A stretch of 64,000 bases of DNA from Halobacillus amylolyticus. GTDB lineage: Bacteria > Bacillota > Bacilli > Bacillales > Halobacillaceae. Location: the NCBI RefSeq assembly GCF_022921115.1, contig NZ_CP095075.1, positions 1,116,001-1,180,000 of the forward strand. The letters run 5' to 3'. This document shows, in pieces, positions 17,515 to 27,264 of the stretch; position 1 is the stretch's first letter, and the number at the start of each line of letters is the position of its first letter. The position numbers and the translations under genes are program-made. The notes under the pieces are model-generated. The model ran no database searches, was not told where the DNA came from, and was given only the letters and a program-made list of their open reading frames with translations.

Positions 17515-17657
17515 TTATGTTTATTCTAGAAAAGTTACTGCGACTATAATATAATTAATAATTCGAAACCTAATAGAAGATGCAACGTATAAAAAGGGTG
17601 GCACATGTTGAATCGTAGTTAAGTTTTTTATTGAAATAATAGGAGGACGTCTTTTAA

Positions 17658-18140
17658 ATGGATATACTTATTTGGATTATCATTATTGCGTGTTTTATAG
17701 CCAGCTTTGCTAGTATCATATTCCCTATTATCCCCGGTCCGCTCGTTCTTTGGATTGGCTTCCTGGCTTACTTTTTCTTTATCAGTGGGAATGAGTTCTC
17801 CATTTTGTTTTGGATTGGAATGATCGTTTTAACAATTGTCCTGATCGTCTCTGATATTATTGCTAACAGTTATTTTGTCAAAAGGTATGGAGGCAGTAAG
17901 TGGGGGGAGCGTTCTGCAGCCATTGGCGTAATTATTGGATCATTTATTGTACCGCCTTTTGGTATCATCCTTCTCCCTTTCATACTTGTTCTCATTGTAG
18001 AACTTGTCCAGAAACGGACAGCAAACGAAGCTTTTAAAGCGTCACTAGGCTCTTTATTTGGCTTTCTAAGTGGTTCACTAGCCAAAGTGGTTATCCAACT
18101 TGTTATGATCATTTGGTTCTTCGTTGAAATCTGGCTCTAA
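17658..18140 (+). CDS. DUF456 family membrane protein
   Basis: 160 residues, mostly hydrophobic with about four to five spans. FPIIPGPLVLWIGFL near the N-terminus and the glycine-rich IGSFIVPPFGIILLPF with KASLGSLFGFLSGSLAK are typical of DUF456. Function of the family is unknown. ATG at 17658 follows AGGAGGACG with ordinary spacing. Single gene, convergent with the formate dehydrogenase cluster. Confidence 0.85.
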   Translation: MDILIWIIIIACFIASFASIIFPIIPGPLVLWIGFLAYFFFISGNEFSILFWIGMIVLTIVLIVSDIIANSYFVKRYGGSKWGERSAAIGVIIGSFIVPPFGIILLPFILVLIVELVQKRTANEAFKASLGSLFGFLSGSLAKVVIQLVMIIWFFVEIWL

Positions 18141-18202
18141 TAATATATACGATTTACAACCACATTAGACTATTGAACAATTAATTTGAAGATTTCCCAC
18201 CC

Positions 18203-18247
18203 GAAAAGAAGGGGTTGCTCGATATAAACTCGAGCAACCCCTTTTTA
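18203..18247. terminator. Bidirectional terminator between DUF456 gene and DUF1641 gene
   Basis: Perfect 12-bp stem GGGGTTGCTCGA/TCGAGCAACCCC with TTTTT to the right and AAAAGAA to the left, so it works for both convergent units. Confidence 0.85.
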
Positions 18248-18715
18248 TTATTTACGTCCCATTCCTTTAAGAAACTGCATCATCATCGTGATACTTCTGT
18301 TGATTTCCGGATCCTTTAAGGCCTTGGCTAACTCAAATACAGATGTTTTTTTAGCGTGATCATCTGAATTCATTTGTCCAATGCCTTGGTTTACACGACC
18401 TGTAACCTCCCGGAGAGATTTCATATCTAATTCTCCGAGAAGGAAAATCATTTCAGGAAGATTTTCAATCAATGATGTATATTGGTCCTTATTTAACTCA
18501 TTCGCCACATAACCCAGGGCCTGCTTCTTCGACCTTGTAAAAGCATAAGCAGAATCGAGTGTCCCACCTTCGTCTAGTGCTTGCAGCAGTTTAATACCTT
18601 TTAATATGGCATCCTTATTATCTGCTACCGCCTCTTTCACCTCTGACACATCTTTTTCTATTTGTTCCTCGCGAGAAACCTCCAGGCGTTTAATATTTCT
18701 AATCGCTTTAGCCAT
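18248..18715 (-). CDS. DUF1641 protein, formate dehydrogenase-associated (YrhD-like)
   Basis: 155 residues, soluble and helical. The DUF1641 core is [19 protein letters not shown] through [15 protein letters not shown]. It overlaps the 3' end of the dehydrogenase gene by 8 bases, so translation is coupled. The same order (yrhE-yrhD) is known in B. subtilis. Role unknown; probably a partner or assembly factor of the dehydrogenase. Confidence 0.87.
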   Translation of the reverse strand: MAKAIRNIKRLEVSREEQIEKDVSEVKEAVADNKDAILKGIKLLQALDEGGTLDSAYAFTRSKKQALGYVANELNKDQYTSLIENLPEMIFLLGELDMKSLREVTGRVNQGIGQMNSDDHAKKTSVFELAKALKDPEINRSITMMMQFLKGMGRK

Positions 18716-21659
18716 TTTTATTCACCTGATTTCCTGGGAATACATAATCGTCCCGCTCCCATTTTTTCTCCACTTGCACACTGATTTGAGGGACAGGATT
18801 TCCTCTGCGGTGATTATTTGAGCGAATAGGTGATTTTCCTTCTTTTTTCACTACTTCCATTCTTACGGCAATCTCTTTGTAAGCCGGTGTGTTACTGTCT
18901 TTGTCAACACGATTATCTGTCAAGAAGTTAACCGCGGATTTCCCGTTATCATTCAATGGAAGGAAAAGTTCTTTTCCTTTGACACGATCAGTTATCGTCA
19001 CTACACCTGTAGCTTCACCTGCTTCTGAAATTAGCTTCACAGTACCACCTTCGTTAAGTCCGCGTTCTTCCGCTAATTCTTCTGAAACTTCTATCCACGC
19101 AGTAGGTGTTTTTCTTGTAATTCCTTTTGATTTATACGTCATATTCCCTTCATGGAAATGCTCTAAAAGACGCCCATTATTTACATGAAGATCATATTCT
19201 TCTGTTGTGTCGTACTCTAGTTCAAATTGTAGTGGATAAAGTTGAGCTTTTTTATCTTCAAAAGGAAAGCCATCGAGAAATAGAAGCGGCTGATCTGTCC
19301 CATCCTCTGCTACAGGCCACTGCAAGGAATTGTACCCTTCCAGACGATCATATGACACACCTGCGAAAAGAGGAGCTAAACTGGCTGCCTCTTCCATAAT
19401 TTCTGCGGGATGTTCATAACCCCAATCGTATCCCATCTCTTTAGCGATTAGTGAAAGAATCTCCCAGTCTGGCTTAGAACCTGGCAGGGGATCAAGTGAT
19501 TTATACAAGCGCTGAATACGACGCTCCGTATTTGTGAACGTTCCATCCTTCTCAAGGCTTGGTGCAGCCGGAAGAACCACATCTGCATACTCTGCCGTCT
19601 TTGTTAAAAAGAGATCTTGAACAACAAAGAAATCAAGCTTCTCAAAAGCGGCTGTCACATAATTAATGTTCGCATCTACAATACCTGTATCTTCACCAAT
19701 AACATACATGGCGCTAAGGTTACCAGCGTGGATGGCTTCAATCATTTGGTGATTATCTTTACCAAATTCTGCTGGAAGCTCTACTCCCCATTTGTCTTCA
19801 TAACGATTACGAACTTCGTCATCTGTTGTTGCTTCATAACCAGGGAAGAAATTCGGCATACTGCCAAAGTCACTGCAGCCTTGCACATTATTGTGACCAC
19901 GAAGAGGATACGCTCCTGCACCAGGTTTTCGATAGTTACCTGTGATCAACAGTAAATTAGAGATCGCTGTACTTGTATCACTTCCACGCATATGCTGTGT
20001 GACACCCATAGCCCAGCAAATCGCTACACTATTAGAGTGTGCAATTTCTTCAGCTACTTCAATAAGTTCACTCTTAGGAATGCCTGTCAGTTCTGAAGCA
20101 TACTCCATTGTAAAGGGCTCAAGACTTTCTCGGTATTCGTCAAAACCATTAACCCACTCTTCTAGGAATTGTTTATCTTCTAGTCCTTCATCTAAAATAT
20201 ATTTTGTTACAGCCGAAAGCCAGGCTAAATCCGATCCGGACTTCGGTGAATAAAAGCGGTCGGCCCGTTTCCCCATTTCATGTTTTCGTAAATCAAAAAC
20301 GAAAAGCTTCTGATCGAACAGCTTATGAGACCGTTTGATTCTTGATGCCAGCACGGGATGAGATTCAGCAGTATTTGAGCCAATCGTTATAACCAAATTA
20401 GAATTAGCAATATCATCAATTGATCCAGAATCCCCGCCGTAACCTACTGTTCTGAACAAGCCCATTGTTGCCGGTGTCTGGCAATAACGTGAGCAGTTAT
20501 CAATGTTATTTGTTCCAATGATTTGACGGGCTAACTTCTGCATAAGGAAAGACTCTTCATTTGTTGCCTTAGAAGAAGAAATAAAGCCTAAATCGTCTGC
20601 GCCCTTCTCAGCTTTGATCTCATTAAATCGTTTAGCTACGTAGGAAATCGCTTCATCCCATTCTACCTCTTCAAACAGATCACCCTTACGTATAAGTGGT
20701 TTGGTTAGACGTTCATCACTATTCACGTAGTCCCATCCAAACTTCCCTTTCACACACGTTGAGATTCCATTTGCGGGTGACTGTGCACTCGGTTCTACTT
20801 TAAGTACTTTACGGTCCTTTGTCCAAACATCGAACGAACAGCCAACTCCACAGTATGTGCAAACTGTTTTCGTTTTCTTAATGCGGTCTTCTCGCATTGC
20901 CGCTTCTGTGTCAGATACAGTAAAAAGAGGACCATAGCCTGTTTCCGCTTTTTTCGTCAACTCAATCATTGATTTTAGGATACCTGGTTGTTGGTCAGTA
21001 AGAAATCCTGCCTCACCTTCCATGCCAGTCTCCATCATTGCATTACAAGGACAAACGGTTGAGCACTGTCCACAGTTAACACAGGAGGACTGATCGATAG
21101 GAACATCATTATCCCAAATCACTCGGGGTTTTTGACGCTCCCAGTCAATTGTTAACGTCTCATTTACTTGGATATCCTGACATACTTCAACACATCTGCC
21201 ACAAAGAATACACTGATCCGGATCATAACGATAAAAAGATCCTGAATCATCACGGTTGTATGGCTTAGGTTCAAATGGTCTTGATTGATGTTCCAAACCA
21301 AACTCAGCCATTGTGTTATGAATCTCACAAGCTCCATTATTGTAATCACAAACAGTGCAGTAGAGTTCATGATTCTCTAAAATGCGGTCTAGTGATTCTT
21401 TTTGTGCTTTATGGACATGCGGCAATTGTGTTTGCACACTCATTCCTGCTTCAACTTTCATACCACAAGCACGAGTAAGCTCACCATTCACTTGAACGAT
21501 ACAAGTATCACATGTCTCAATGGGTCCGAGTGACTCGTTGTAGCAAATCTGGGGGACATTTTCATCCGTCGTATTTAATAGATCCAGGAGATTTTGTCCA
21601 GGGTCTGCTAAGTATTCATTACCATTAATCGTCACAACTGTATGTTCGCGTTCTAACAA
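18708..21659 (-). CDS. fdhF: Molybdenum-dependent formate dehydrogenase, catalytic subunit (Cys form)
   Basis: Oxidises formate to CO2; cytoplasmic. 983 residues, matching B. subtilis YrhE. Order: [2Fe-2S] domain (Cys39, 50, 53, 65), His-Cys cluster ([15 protein letters not shown]), two ferredoxin-type clusters ([25 protein letters not shown]), then the molybdopterin domain opening with [12 protein letters not shown]. The active-site segment [10 protein letters not shown] has Cys where other enzymes have selenocysteine. A C-terminal molybdopterin dinucleotide-binding domain follows. The start has AAGGAGG upstream. It lies between fdhD and the DUF1641 gene as one operon. The electron acceptor is not encoded nearby. 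Confidence 0.95.
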   Translation of the reverse strand: MLEREHTVVTINGNEYLADPGQNLLDLLNTTDENVPQICYNESLGPIETCDTCIVQVNGELTRACGMKVEAGMSVQTQLPHVHKAQKESLDRILENHELYCTVCDYNNGACEIHNTMAEFGLEHQSRPFEPKPYNRDDSGSFYRYDPDQCILCGRCVEVCQDIQVNETLTIDWERQKPRVIWDNDVPIDQSSCVNCGQCSTVCPCNAMMETGMEGEAGFLTDQQPGILKSMIELTKKAETGYGPLFTVSDTEAAMREDRIKKTKTVCTYCGVGCSFDVWTKDRKVLKVEPSAQSPANGISTCVKGKFGWDYVNSDERLTKPLIRKGDLFEEVEWDEAISYVAKRFNEIKAEKGADDLGFISSSKATNEESFLMQKLARQIIGTNNIDNCSRYCQTPATMGLFRTVGYGGDSGSIDDIANSNLVITIGSNTAESHPVLASRIKRSHKLFDQKLFVFDLRKHEMGKRADRFYSPKSGSDLAWLSAVTKYILDEGLEDKQFLEEWVNGFDEYRESLEPFTMEYASELTGIPKSELIEVAEEIAHSNSVAICWAMGVTQHMRGSDTSTAISNLLLITGNYRKPGAGAYPLRGHNNVQGCSDFGSMPNFFPGYEATTDDEVRNRYEDKWGVELPAEFGKDNHQMIEAIHAGNLSAMYVIGEDTGIVDANINYVTAAFEKLDFFVVQDLFLTKTAEYADVVLPAAPSLEKDGTFTNTERRIQRLYKSLDPLPGSKPDWEILSLIAKEMGYDWGYEHPAEIMEEAASLAPLFAGVSYDRLEGYNSLQWPVAEDGTDQPLLFLDGFPFEDKKAQLYPLQFELEYDTTEEYDLHVNNGRLLEHFHEGNMTYKSKGITRKTPTAWIEVSEELAEERGLNEGGTVKLISEAGEATGVVTITDRVKGKELFLPLNDNGKSAVNFLTDNRVDKDSNTPAYKEIAVRMEVVKKEGKSPIRSNNHRRGNPVPQISVQVEKKWERDDYVFPGNQVNKNG

Positions 21660-21686
21660 TTGAAGTTCCTCCTTAGTTAAGATCTA

Positions 21687-22478
21687 CTATTCCTTTGGTT
21701 GAATAGCTAACCTTTTAGCATGCGTGTAAATATTCATTCTCTTCCCTCTTACAAAACCAACCGCAGTGATATTTAAATCTTCCGCAAGCTTCAGAGCAAG
21801 ATCTGTCGGGGCCGATTTTGATAAAAGAAAACCAATCCCCATTTTAGATACCTTCAATAATACTTCTGAAGAAATACGTCCACTAAAAATAATAATTTTA
21901 TTTTTTCTTGAGAGACGCTGCTTTAATAGATGACCATTTAATTTGTCTAAGGCATTGTGTCTTCCTATATCATTGAAGACAATCTCCACACCCTGTTCAG
22001 ATGCAATGGCTGCCTGATGGACACCACCTGTTTTTTTGAACATATCTGCTTCTTTTTGAAACGCTTCCATCAATGTTAAACAAAGCTCCGGCTCAATTTT
22101 CATTTCATTCATAACCGTCTTAGCAATCTTCGCATCATTTTGAAAATAGAATGCCCGGCTTTTACCACAGCAGGAACCAATCCACCGCTTCGTCGTATCT
22201 ACTTTTTCAAATGTGACATTTGTCTTTATGTAAGCAAATCCTCGTTCTTCATCAATTGAAATGGAATCAACATCTGCTATTGTTCTGATTGCTCCTTCTG
22301 ATGCTAAAAACCCTATAACCAGTTCTTCTAAATGCATTGGCGTGCACACCATTGTAGCAAATTCTTCATCATTTAAAACAATTGTCAGCGGATATTCTTC
22401 AGCAACTTCATCGGACTCTTCTATAATTAGCCCATGATCATATTTAATCATGTCCTTCTCTGTTGTACCTTTCCTCAT
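21687..22478 (-). CDS. fdhD: Formate dehydrogenase accessory sulfurtransferase FdhD
   Basis: Passes sulfur from a cysteine desulfurase to the molybdenum cofactor, needed for formate dehydrogenase activity. 263 residues. The conserved cysteine loop is WIGSCCGKSRAF, and VHQAAIASEQGVEIVFNDIGRHNALDKLNG (kept over two motifs) is diagnostic. ATG at 22478 is preceded by GAAGGGG; a TTG six codons earlier is less likely. First gene of the fdhD-fdhF-DUF1641 operon, 27 bases before fdhF. Confidence 0.94.
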   Translation of the reverse strand: MRKGTTEKDMIKYDHGLIIEESDEVAEEYPLTIVLNDEEFATMVCTPMHLEELVIGFLASEGAIRTIADVDSISIDEERGFAYIKTNVTFEKVDTTKRWIGSCCGKSRAFYFQNDAKIAKTVMNEMKIEPELCLTLMEAFQKEADMFKKTGGVHQAAIASEQGVEIVFNDIGRHNALDKLNGHLLKQRLSRKNKIIIFSGRISSEVLLKVSKMGIGFLLSKSAPTDLALKLAEDLNITAVGFVRGKRMNIYTHAKRLAIQPKE

Positions 22479-22552
22479 ATGACCCCTTCTTTTCAATATA
22501 TTGATTTATACCCTACTTATTAAATAATCAAACATCCTCTCAAAAATCAATG

Positions 22553-22595
22553 AAAAAGACCTGTGACTCATTGTAGAATCACAAGCCTACAGGGT
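22553..22595 (-). terminator. Terminator of the DHA3 transporter
   Basis: TGTGATTC/GAGTCACA stem extended by flanking pairs, then GGTCTTTTT on the minus strand. Confidence 0.6.
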
Positions 22596-22619
22596 CAATG
22601 GATAAGGAGACATCTTCTT

Positions 22620-23810
22620 CTATTTTTCTGTTAAATTTTTGGATGAAAATGAAAAAGTAAAAACTAGTATGAATAGAAACATAACAAAGATAGCTGCAGA
22701 ACCACCTACAAGGCCTATAATTCTGGGGGAGAACAACTCCAGAAGCCAACCTGCACTAAACATCGCTATACCTATCACTACGTTCGATATTGATTCAATC
22801 ACCCCAAACACTTCACCTTGCTGAGATTTAGGTGTCCTTCTCATCACAATACTATCAAAGCAAGCAGCACCAACTCCGCCAATCAAAGAAATTCCTGTAA
22901 AGGTTATAGCTATGTACCATAGCGTTGGTGCCTGGCTGGCAATGATTTGCAACACCCCTTCAAGACCAACTGATATGATTCCTATCAAAAGTAAATTTCC
23001 GGTAACCTTTTTCGAAACAAAAAAACTGATCACTAGCCCAATTCCTAGAGCACCATACAGGATTCCAACACCTAAATCTGCCATTGAAAATGTCTCCGCC
23101 CCATAATAGCTGATTAATACATTAAAGAAGCCATCCAGCATCGCAGACACAGATTGGATGACCACTATAAACATAACAATTGGACCAAACGTTCTGTTAA
23201 GGTGCGGCCTTTTAATCATTATAGGTTGGTCCTGATTCACTTCTTTTTTTATCACGAGATGTTTTATAATAAGCGCAGCAGCAATGAATGTACACGCATT
23301 AAGAGCAAAAGCCACATCCTTCCCTACAAAAAATGCTACGACACCGCCTGTTACGGAACCGGCCACTAGCACAATCCCTATCACAACCTGCTCTAATCCA
23401 TTTACTTTAGTGTAGTGTTGCTGGTCAACGATCACTCCGATGCTACTTTTTCTAACAGGTTGATAGATGGCTTCTCCACAAGCAAGTACAAACATGCTAA
23501 CGTAGATAATCCACAGATCTTCAACTGATTGCACGAATAAAAAGGATAGGGCAAATGGAACTCTTACCACATCTGTTACGATCATAATCTTCCGCCGATC
23601 CCAGACATCTGCAAGCTTTCCGGCAATCGGGGATAATACTAAATAAGGAAGAACGCGCATCCCCATCACAATCCCAACTGCTAATCCTGAATCTGTTAGC
23701 TCCAATAACAGTGCCAGCACAGCAACTTGACTAAATCGGTCTCCTATCCCGTTAACAATCCCTGAACAGAATAAATAGCTGTAAGGATGCTTATGGAAAC
23801 AATCTGACAT
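22620..23810 (-). CDS. MFS transporter, DHA3 (macrolide-efflux-like) type
   Basis: 396 residues, 12 predicted spans. GIVNGIGDRFSQVAVLALLL at the start and PIAGKLADVWDRRKIMI (motif A) fit the MFS_3/MefA-like group. ATG at 23810 follows AAGGGGGG. It lies just downstream of an ArsR-type regulator, and a perfect 22-bp palindrome sits 15 bases before its start. It is likely the regulator's target, a drug or metal-complex exporter. Substrate unknown. Confidence 0.88.
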   Translation of the reverse strand: MSDCFHKHPYSYLFCSGIVNGIGDRFSQVAVLALLLELTDSGLAVGIVMGMRVLPYLVLSPIAGKLADVWDRRKIMIVTDVVRVPFALSFLFVQSVEDLWIIYVSMFVLACGEAIYQPVRKSSIGVIVDQQHYTKVNGLEQVVIGIVLVAGSVTGGVVAFFVGKDVAFALNACTFIAAALIIKHLVIKKEVNQDQPIMIKRPHLNRTFGPIVMFIVVIQSVSAMLDGFFNVLISYYGAETFSMADLGVGILYGALGIGLVISFFVSKKVTGNLLLIGIISVGLEGVLQIIASQAPTLWYIAITFTGISLIGGVGAACFDSIVMRRTPKSQQGEVFGVIESISNVVIGIAMFSAGWLLELFSPRIIGLVGGSAAIFVMFLFILVFTFSFSSKNLTEK

Positions 23811-23824
23811 ATTCTACCCCCCTT

Positions 23825-23846
23825 TAATTAGATATATATCTAATTA
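23825..23846. promoter_or_regulatory. 22-bp palindromic operator upstream of the DHA3 transporter
   Basis: TAATTAGATAT followed at once by its exact complement ATATCTAATTA. It shares the core ATCTAATTA with the palindrome before the regulator gene, so the adjacent ArsR-type protein is the obvious candidate ligand (inference). Confidence 0.6.
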
Positions 23847-23852
23847 GAGTTC

Positions 23853-23882
23853 AAAAAAAAGGTGATAGACCATTCACCTTTT
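23853..23882 (-). terminator. Terminator of the ArsR-type regulator gene
   Basis: AAGGTGA/TCACCTT stem followed by eight T on the minus strand; it overlaps the regulator's last codons. Confidence 0.75.
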
Positions 23883-24461
23883 CACAACAACTGGCCACAT
23901 CTCCATAGGATTTAACTCGTATCTATTATTTTCCCGATACATAAATTGCTGCATAATCCATTCTCGTCTCATCGTTGCATAATCCTCATAGAACCGTTGA
24001 ATATATTCATTTACCTCGGATTCCTCATACACTTTACCAGGCTGAAATTCCTGTACATAATAAGATAAAATTACAAGCTTCTTCTTCAGTTGACTCGGCA
24101 TCTGCTTCAACCTGCCATCCCCCGTGATAAAACTGTTGATAATCTTACGTTGTTCCGCTTCATTTACATGCAGTTCTTCTTTCTTCACTTCCTCATCTCC
24201 TATCCTCAAGATCGCCGTAGCCATGAATTCTAGTTTCTTTTTATCCAAGTAAAAGTAAATTGTATTTTTATCTCTTCTCGAATAAACCATCCCTGTGTCT
24301 CTTAACTTTTTTAAGTGGTGGGTAATGGTTGGCGGCCTCAGACCAAGTTTCTCAGCGATCAACTGACCATGCATTGGGCCTGTAAGTAAAAGCGATACAA
24401 TTCTTAATCTCGTTGGATCTCCTACAGCCTTGTGAAAGGCAATCATTTTATTTAATTGCAT
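23874..24461 (-). CDS. ArsR-family regulator with C-terminal DUF2087 domain
   Basis: 195 residues. N-terminal winged helix-turn-helix (about 1-85): AVGDPTRLRIVSLL, then LGLRPPTITHHLKKLRDTGM (recognition helix), then YSRRDKNTIYFYLD (wing). The DUF2087 domain (about 105-185) contains VYEESEVNEYIQRFYEDYAT and RREWIMQQFMYRENN, a likely second DNA- or ligand-related module. No cysteine metal site of the classic ArsR type is visible, so the inducer is probably not arsenite. ATG at 24461 follows GGAGG. Palindromes before its own gene and before the transporter suggest autoregulation and control of the pump. Confidence 0.88.
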   Translation of the reverse strand: MQLNKMIAFHKAVGDPTRLRIVSLLLTGPMHGQLIAEKLGLRPPTITHHLKKLRDTGMVYSRRDKNTIYFYLDKKKLEFMATAILRIGDEEVKKEELHVNEAEQRKIINSFITGDGRLKQMPSQLKKKLVILSYYVQEFQPGKVYEESEVNEYIQRFYEDYATMRREWIMQQFMYRENNRYELNPMEMWPVVVKR

Positions 24462-24485
24462 AATCAGCCTCCATTATTCGTGATT

Positions 24486-24510
24486 CATCTAATTAGATGT
24501 TAATCTAATT
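24486..24510. promoter_or_regulatory. Palindromic operator upstream of the ArsR-type regulator
   Basis: CATCTAATTAGATG (24486-24499) is a perfect 14-bp palindrome, followed by another ATCTAATT half-site ending at 24510. It lies 25 bases before the regulator start and shares its core with the 22-bp palindrome at 23825. Confidence 0.55.
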
Positions 24511-24523
24511 GTGGGGAAAAGTC

Positions 24524-24562
24524 AAAAAAAGCTGCCAGAGTTAAAAACTCTAGCAGCTTTTT
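24524..24562 (-). terminator. Terminator of spo0M
   Basis: AAAGCTGCCAGAGTT pairs with AACTCTAGCAGCTTTT (one bulge); T runs on both strands, so it may be bidirectional. Confidence 0.8.
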
Positions 24563-24564
24563 GA

Positions 24565-25326
24565 TTATTTTGCATGTTCTCGTATAGTTCTCCCAAGCTC
24601 TCTCGCAACCGTTGCCGACCCCGACTGTAAATCTTCTTTTGAAAAATACAGCTGAATATTCGTTTCATCCATTTCGAGGGCTTCTGCAAACAAACCGCCC
24701 AATCCTCTTGCTTTTCGGTCGACTTGTAACAATACACGTAAACCTTGATGATCTAAAAAGAAAATCAGTTCCAACTCATCTAAGTATCCTCTGAATTCAC
24801 CACCAGGGAGAAATTCAAATTCCTGGACATAGCCGTGCCTTCTTGAATGCTCCATTTCCACCTTTTTCAAACGAAAGCCAAGCTCTCTTTCCACCGCTTG
24901 AAGTACAGTATCAATATGTGGATGGACAGATACTTTAATATAATCTCGATCCTCAGCATCAAGGGCCATTGGAATGTCAAGTCCTGTTTCAAACCATAAA
25001 GGAAGCCTGTTTAGTGTAGCTGGTGTGTGGGTGGGGATATCGATGGAAAAAGGAATTTCCTTCGTCTCCTTCGCAGCAATGACAAATTCACCTGACACAC
25101 GATATTGTTCCAGCTTTACCGTTTCTTTCACTTTCTTATCATCGACTTCTCTTAATGCTTCAGTCATTAAGAAAATAGTGATCTGCTCAATCTCCTGTTC
25201 TACTTCACCACCTTGAACAACTACCTTGCCTGCTACAGTTTCGCCAGGTTGGAACTCTAGCTTCTCAAGCTGCGTATCAACTTTGGCTGCGCCAATGCCT
25301 GCACGCGCCATTAGTTTTTTAAACAT
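24565..25326 (-). CDS. spo0M: Sporulation-control protein Spo0M
   Basis: Cytoplasmic arrestin-like beta-sandwich protein that affects entry into sporulation. 253 residues, about the B. subtilis length. Family features: MFKKLMARAGIGAAKVDT, FQPGETVAGKVVVQGG, the FLPGGEFRGYLDELELIF segment and the C-terminal Spo0M domain. ATG at 25326 follows GAGGGGGAA. It is 18 bases after the DUF1028 gene, so the two are one operon. Confidence 0.93.
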   Translation of the reverse strand: MFKKLMARAGIGAAKVDTQLEKLEFQPGETVAGKVVVQGGEVEQEIEQITIFLMTEALREVDDKKVKETVKLEQYRVSGEFVIAAKETKEIPFSIDIPTHTPATLNRLPLWFETGLDIPMALDAEDRDYIKVSVHPHIDTVLQAVERELGFRLKKVEMEHSRRHGYVQEFEFLPGGEFRGYLDELELIFFLDHQGLRVLLQVDRKARGLGGLFAEALEMDETNIQLYFSKEDLQSGSATVARELGRTIREHAK

Positions 25327-25344
25327 GACTATTCCCCCTCTTTT

Positions 25345-26220
25345 TTACCTTTCTGAATCCATTCGCTCAAGAAAATGATACACTTCTAAATCCAACCAGC
25401 CCTTGTCCTGTTCACGCCCTTCGAAATTTTCTCTGTGTAGAAATGTCGTGAGGGCTTCGTAGAAATCGTCAGAATCCGGTTGCTCGCTTGCCAAAAACCC
25501 TGTTCTGTACAAATGATGAACAACGCTCTCCTCAAGCTCACCTTCTAAACGTTTAATATTTCCCTGCTTGGATTCCCCGAAATATAGCTGTTGAAGCTTG
25601 TAAATTCGTGATAATTCTTGAATGGGTTCAGGATGATCATCCACCCGCAAATCGACAAAGACATCACTAAGCCCGCCATAGCCTCCTTTTTCCTTTACAA
25701 CGTAAATCGCTGCAGATTGTCTCCCCCTGCTGTCTCCGCCCGCTTTTTCAGCAGCTTCAAGTCCTGCTAACAAGCGGTCCGCTAACGTCCCTTCACTTGA
25801 CTCAAAAGCACGCCCCATTTCTGTCACCGTTTCTTTATTTACTAAAATATTTCCTTGTGCTGTGTAGTGTTTTCCTGTTACGCCTCCAGCCCAGTCATAG
25901 CAGCGTTCACCAGTGAATGTAGCTGCTCTTCCCTCGGCATCAATAATTCCCACTTGGCGATCTGCAGCCTCAGGATCATTCTCTATCAGTCTATCCACGG
26001 TTTCCTGGGCACTTAATCCTTCACTTAACAATTGCAGGCCATCAGGACCGTAAGCAGGATTAGCAAATGCTTGTGTGGCAATTGCTCCGACACCCGCTTT
26101 CGCCCAAGGCACTACTGCGCCTACACCGAGGAATTTTGATTGGACAGCAACCCCGAGCTCTCCTGTTTGTGGATCAAATCCGACAATTGAATAGGTTGCA
26201 ATTACTTTAGAATGTTTCAT
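25345..26220 (-). CDS. DUF1028 family protein (Ntn-hydrolase-like)
   Basis: 291 residues. TYSIVGFDPQTGELGVAVQS and the NPAYGPDGLQLL and DAEGRAATFTGERCYDWAGG segments are typical of DUF1028, a predicted N-terminal-nucleophile fold of unknown substrate. The C-terminal 70 residues are extra and charged (ESKQGNIKRLEGEL onward), similar to the putative binding tail of longer family members. ATG at 26220 follows AAAGGGGTAG. Operon with spo0M. Confidence 0.85.
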   Translation of the reverse strand: MKHSKVIATYSIVGFDPQTGELGVAVQSKFLGVGAVVPWAKAGVGAIATQAFANPAYGPDGLQLLSEGLSAQETVDRLIENDPEAADRQVGIIDAEGRAATFTGERCYDWAGGVTGKHYTAQGNILVNKETVTEMGRAFESSEGTLADRLLAGLEAAEKAGGDSRGRQSAAIYVVKEKGGYGGLSDVFVDLRVDDHPEPIQELSRIYKLQQLYFGESKQGNIKRLEGELEESVVHHLYRTGFLASEQPDSDDFYEALTTFLHRENFEGREQDKGWLDLEVYHFLERMDSER

Positions 26221-26285
26221 TGTTTTTCTACCCCTTTCCTATATACATGATTCGACTCTTTCATATTATTCACCTTTCTATTTTA

Positions 26286-26338
26286 CAAAAAAGAACCTAT
26301 TTTCGCAGCATTAAAAACTTTTAGAAAATAGGTTTTTC
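26286..26338 (-). terminator. Terminator of thiT
   Basis: AGAACCTATTTTC/GAAAATAGGTTTTT long stem with T run on the minus strand. Confidence 0.7.
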
Positions 26339-26341
26339 TTG

Positions 26342-26914
26342 CTATGAATGATTTATCAATAAAGCTGGACGCTGTGAAAACAACAAGCATAATATGATCG
26401 CACTTAAAATAAATGTTGGCAGCATATAACCACCATTGTAAAGCAATGAATATAACCAAACTGGCTGGCCTGGTGGGGCAGCGGCGCCATAGAAGGCAAT
26501 TCCAGCAAAGAAGTGGGCTACAAATCGAAAGAGACTGCCTACAAACGCCCCTGCAATTATCCATACAACTAAGCGCTTCATATGCCTTGCTTGGGCAGCT
26601 TCCCAAACCGGCTTGGCGAAAATCCCCGCAAGTCCAATGACGGTGAACGCGACAATATAGTCAAGGAATGTTTGCAATGGTGTTATCATATAAGCACCCA
26701 TTAATATTTGATAGAATCCTAGCAGAAGCCCTGTCAATAAACCACCACGAAGCCCCCATCTAAATGCCATAATAAACACGGGAACCATTGCAAAGGAAAC
26801 CGATCCCCCTTGAGCCCAGAGCTTAAATGATAGAAATGGAATAATATCAAGCAAGATCGCTAATGCCGAGAAAATAGCCACTTCTACCATGAACAATACA
26901 CGTTTACTTTGCAT
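26342..26914 (-). CDS. thiT: Thiamine ECF transporter substrate-binding subunit ThiT
   Basis: S-component that binds thiamine and works with the shared EcfAA'T energising module encoded elsewhere. 190 residues, six spans, as in Lactococcus ThiT. Motif IPFLSFKLWAQGGSVSFAMVPVFIMAFRWG (kept over segments) and the later WxLYS region with NGGYMLP form the known binding site. ATG at 26914 follows AAGGAGG; earlier starts are in the riboswitch terminator. Controlled by the TPP riboswitch just upstream. Confidence 0.93.
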   Translation of the reverse strand: MQSKRVLFMVEVAIFSALAILLDIIPFLSFKLWAQGGSVSFAMVPVFIMAFRWGLRGGLLTGLLLGFYQILMGAYMITPLQTFLDYIVAFTVIGLAGIFAKPVWEAAQARHMKRLVVWIIAGAFVGSLFRFVAHFFAGIAFYGAAAPPGQPVWLYSLLYNGGYMLPTFILSAIILCLLFSQRPALLINHS

Positions 26915-26941
26915 AACCAACAACCTCCTTTTTTCACACAC

Positions 26942-26994
26942 AAAAAAAGCGATGCCAAAGGGAAGCTTCCTGATGGAGGAATCCCTTACATCGC
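26942..26994 (-). terminator. Riboswitch-controlled terminator before thiT
   Basis: GCGATGCC..GGCATCGC-type long stem followed by a run of seven T on the minus strand, between the TPP aptamer and thiT. Confidence 0.8.
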
Positions 26995-27009
26995 CATCAA
27001 AAAAGCCAC

Positions 27010-27092
27010 CATCCCTACGCCAGTACTAACTGACAGGTTCGAAGGGTCTGAACAAAAATTGTTCACTCTCAGCTATAAAAGCTCCCCTTGAA
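27010..27092 (-). promoter_or_regulatory. TPP (THI-box) riboswitch
   Basis: On the minus strand: AGGGGAGC, then GCTGAGAGTG, GACCCTTCGAACCTG, and TACTGGCGTAGGGA, the conserved aptamer blocks in the right order. A terminator hairpin follows, so TPP binding should stop thiT transcription. Confidence 0.93.
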
Positions 27093-27194
27093 GGCTATAT
27101 ACGTTTGCTCTTTTTGCTATGAATCTATTATAAATCAATCATCCTCTGCATTCAATGCAAAGCCGGTACGGAAACGACTAACCTGCCACCTGGT

Positions 27195-27247
27195 TTGACA
27201 AAGGTGCCTTGAGTTAATATAATATAATTCGTAACAATTACTATTTA
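27195..27247 (+). promoter_or_regulatory. Perfect sigma-A promoter with Zur-like box for the alternative S14 gene
   Basis: TTGACA (27195-27200), 17 bases, TATAAT (27218-27223). From 27227 the sequence AATTCGTAACAATTACTATT fits the Zur 7-1-7 repeat TCGTAATnATTACGA with two mismatches. It lies across the transcription start, so zinc-loaded Zur would block expression. Confidence 0.7.
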
Positions 27248-27264
27248 TGAAAAGGAGAACTGCA

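Noticed and set aside
26283..26606. 107-residue minus-strand frame with many cysteines overlapping thiT
   Set aside because: It lies inside thiT in another frame; thiT has the riboswitch, ribosome site and family motifs.
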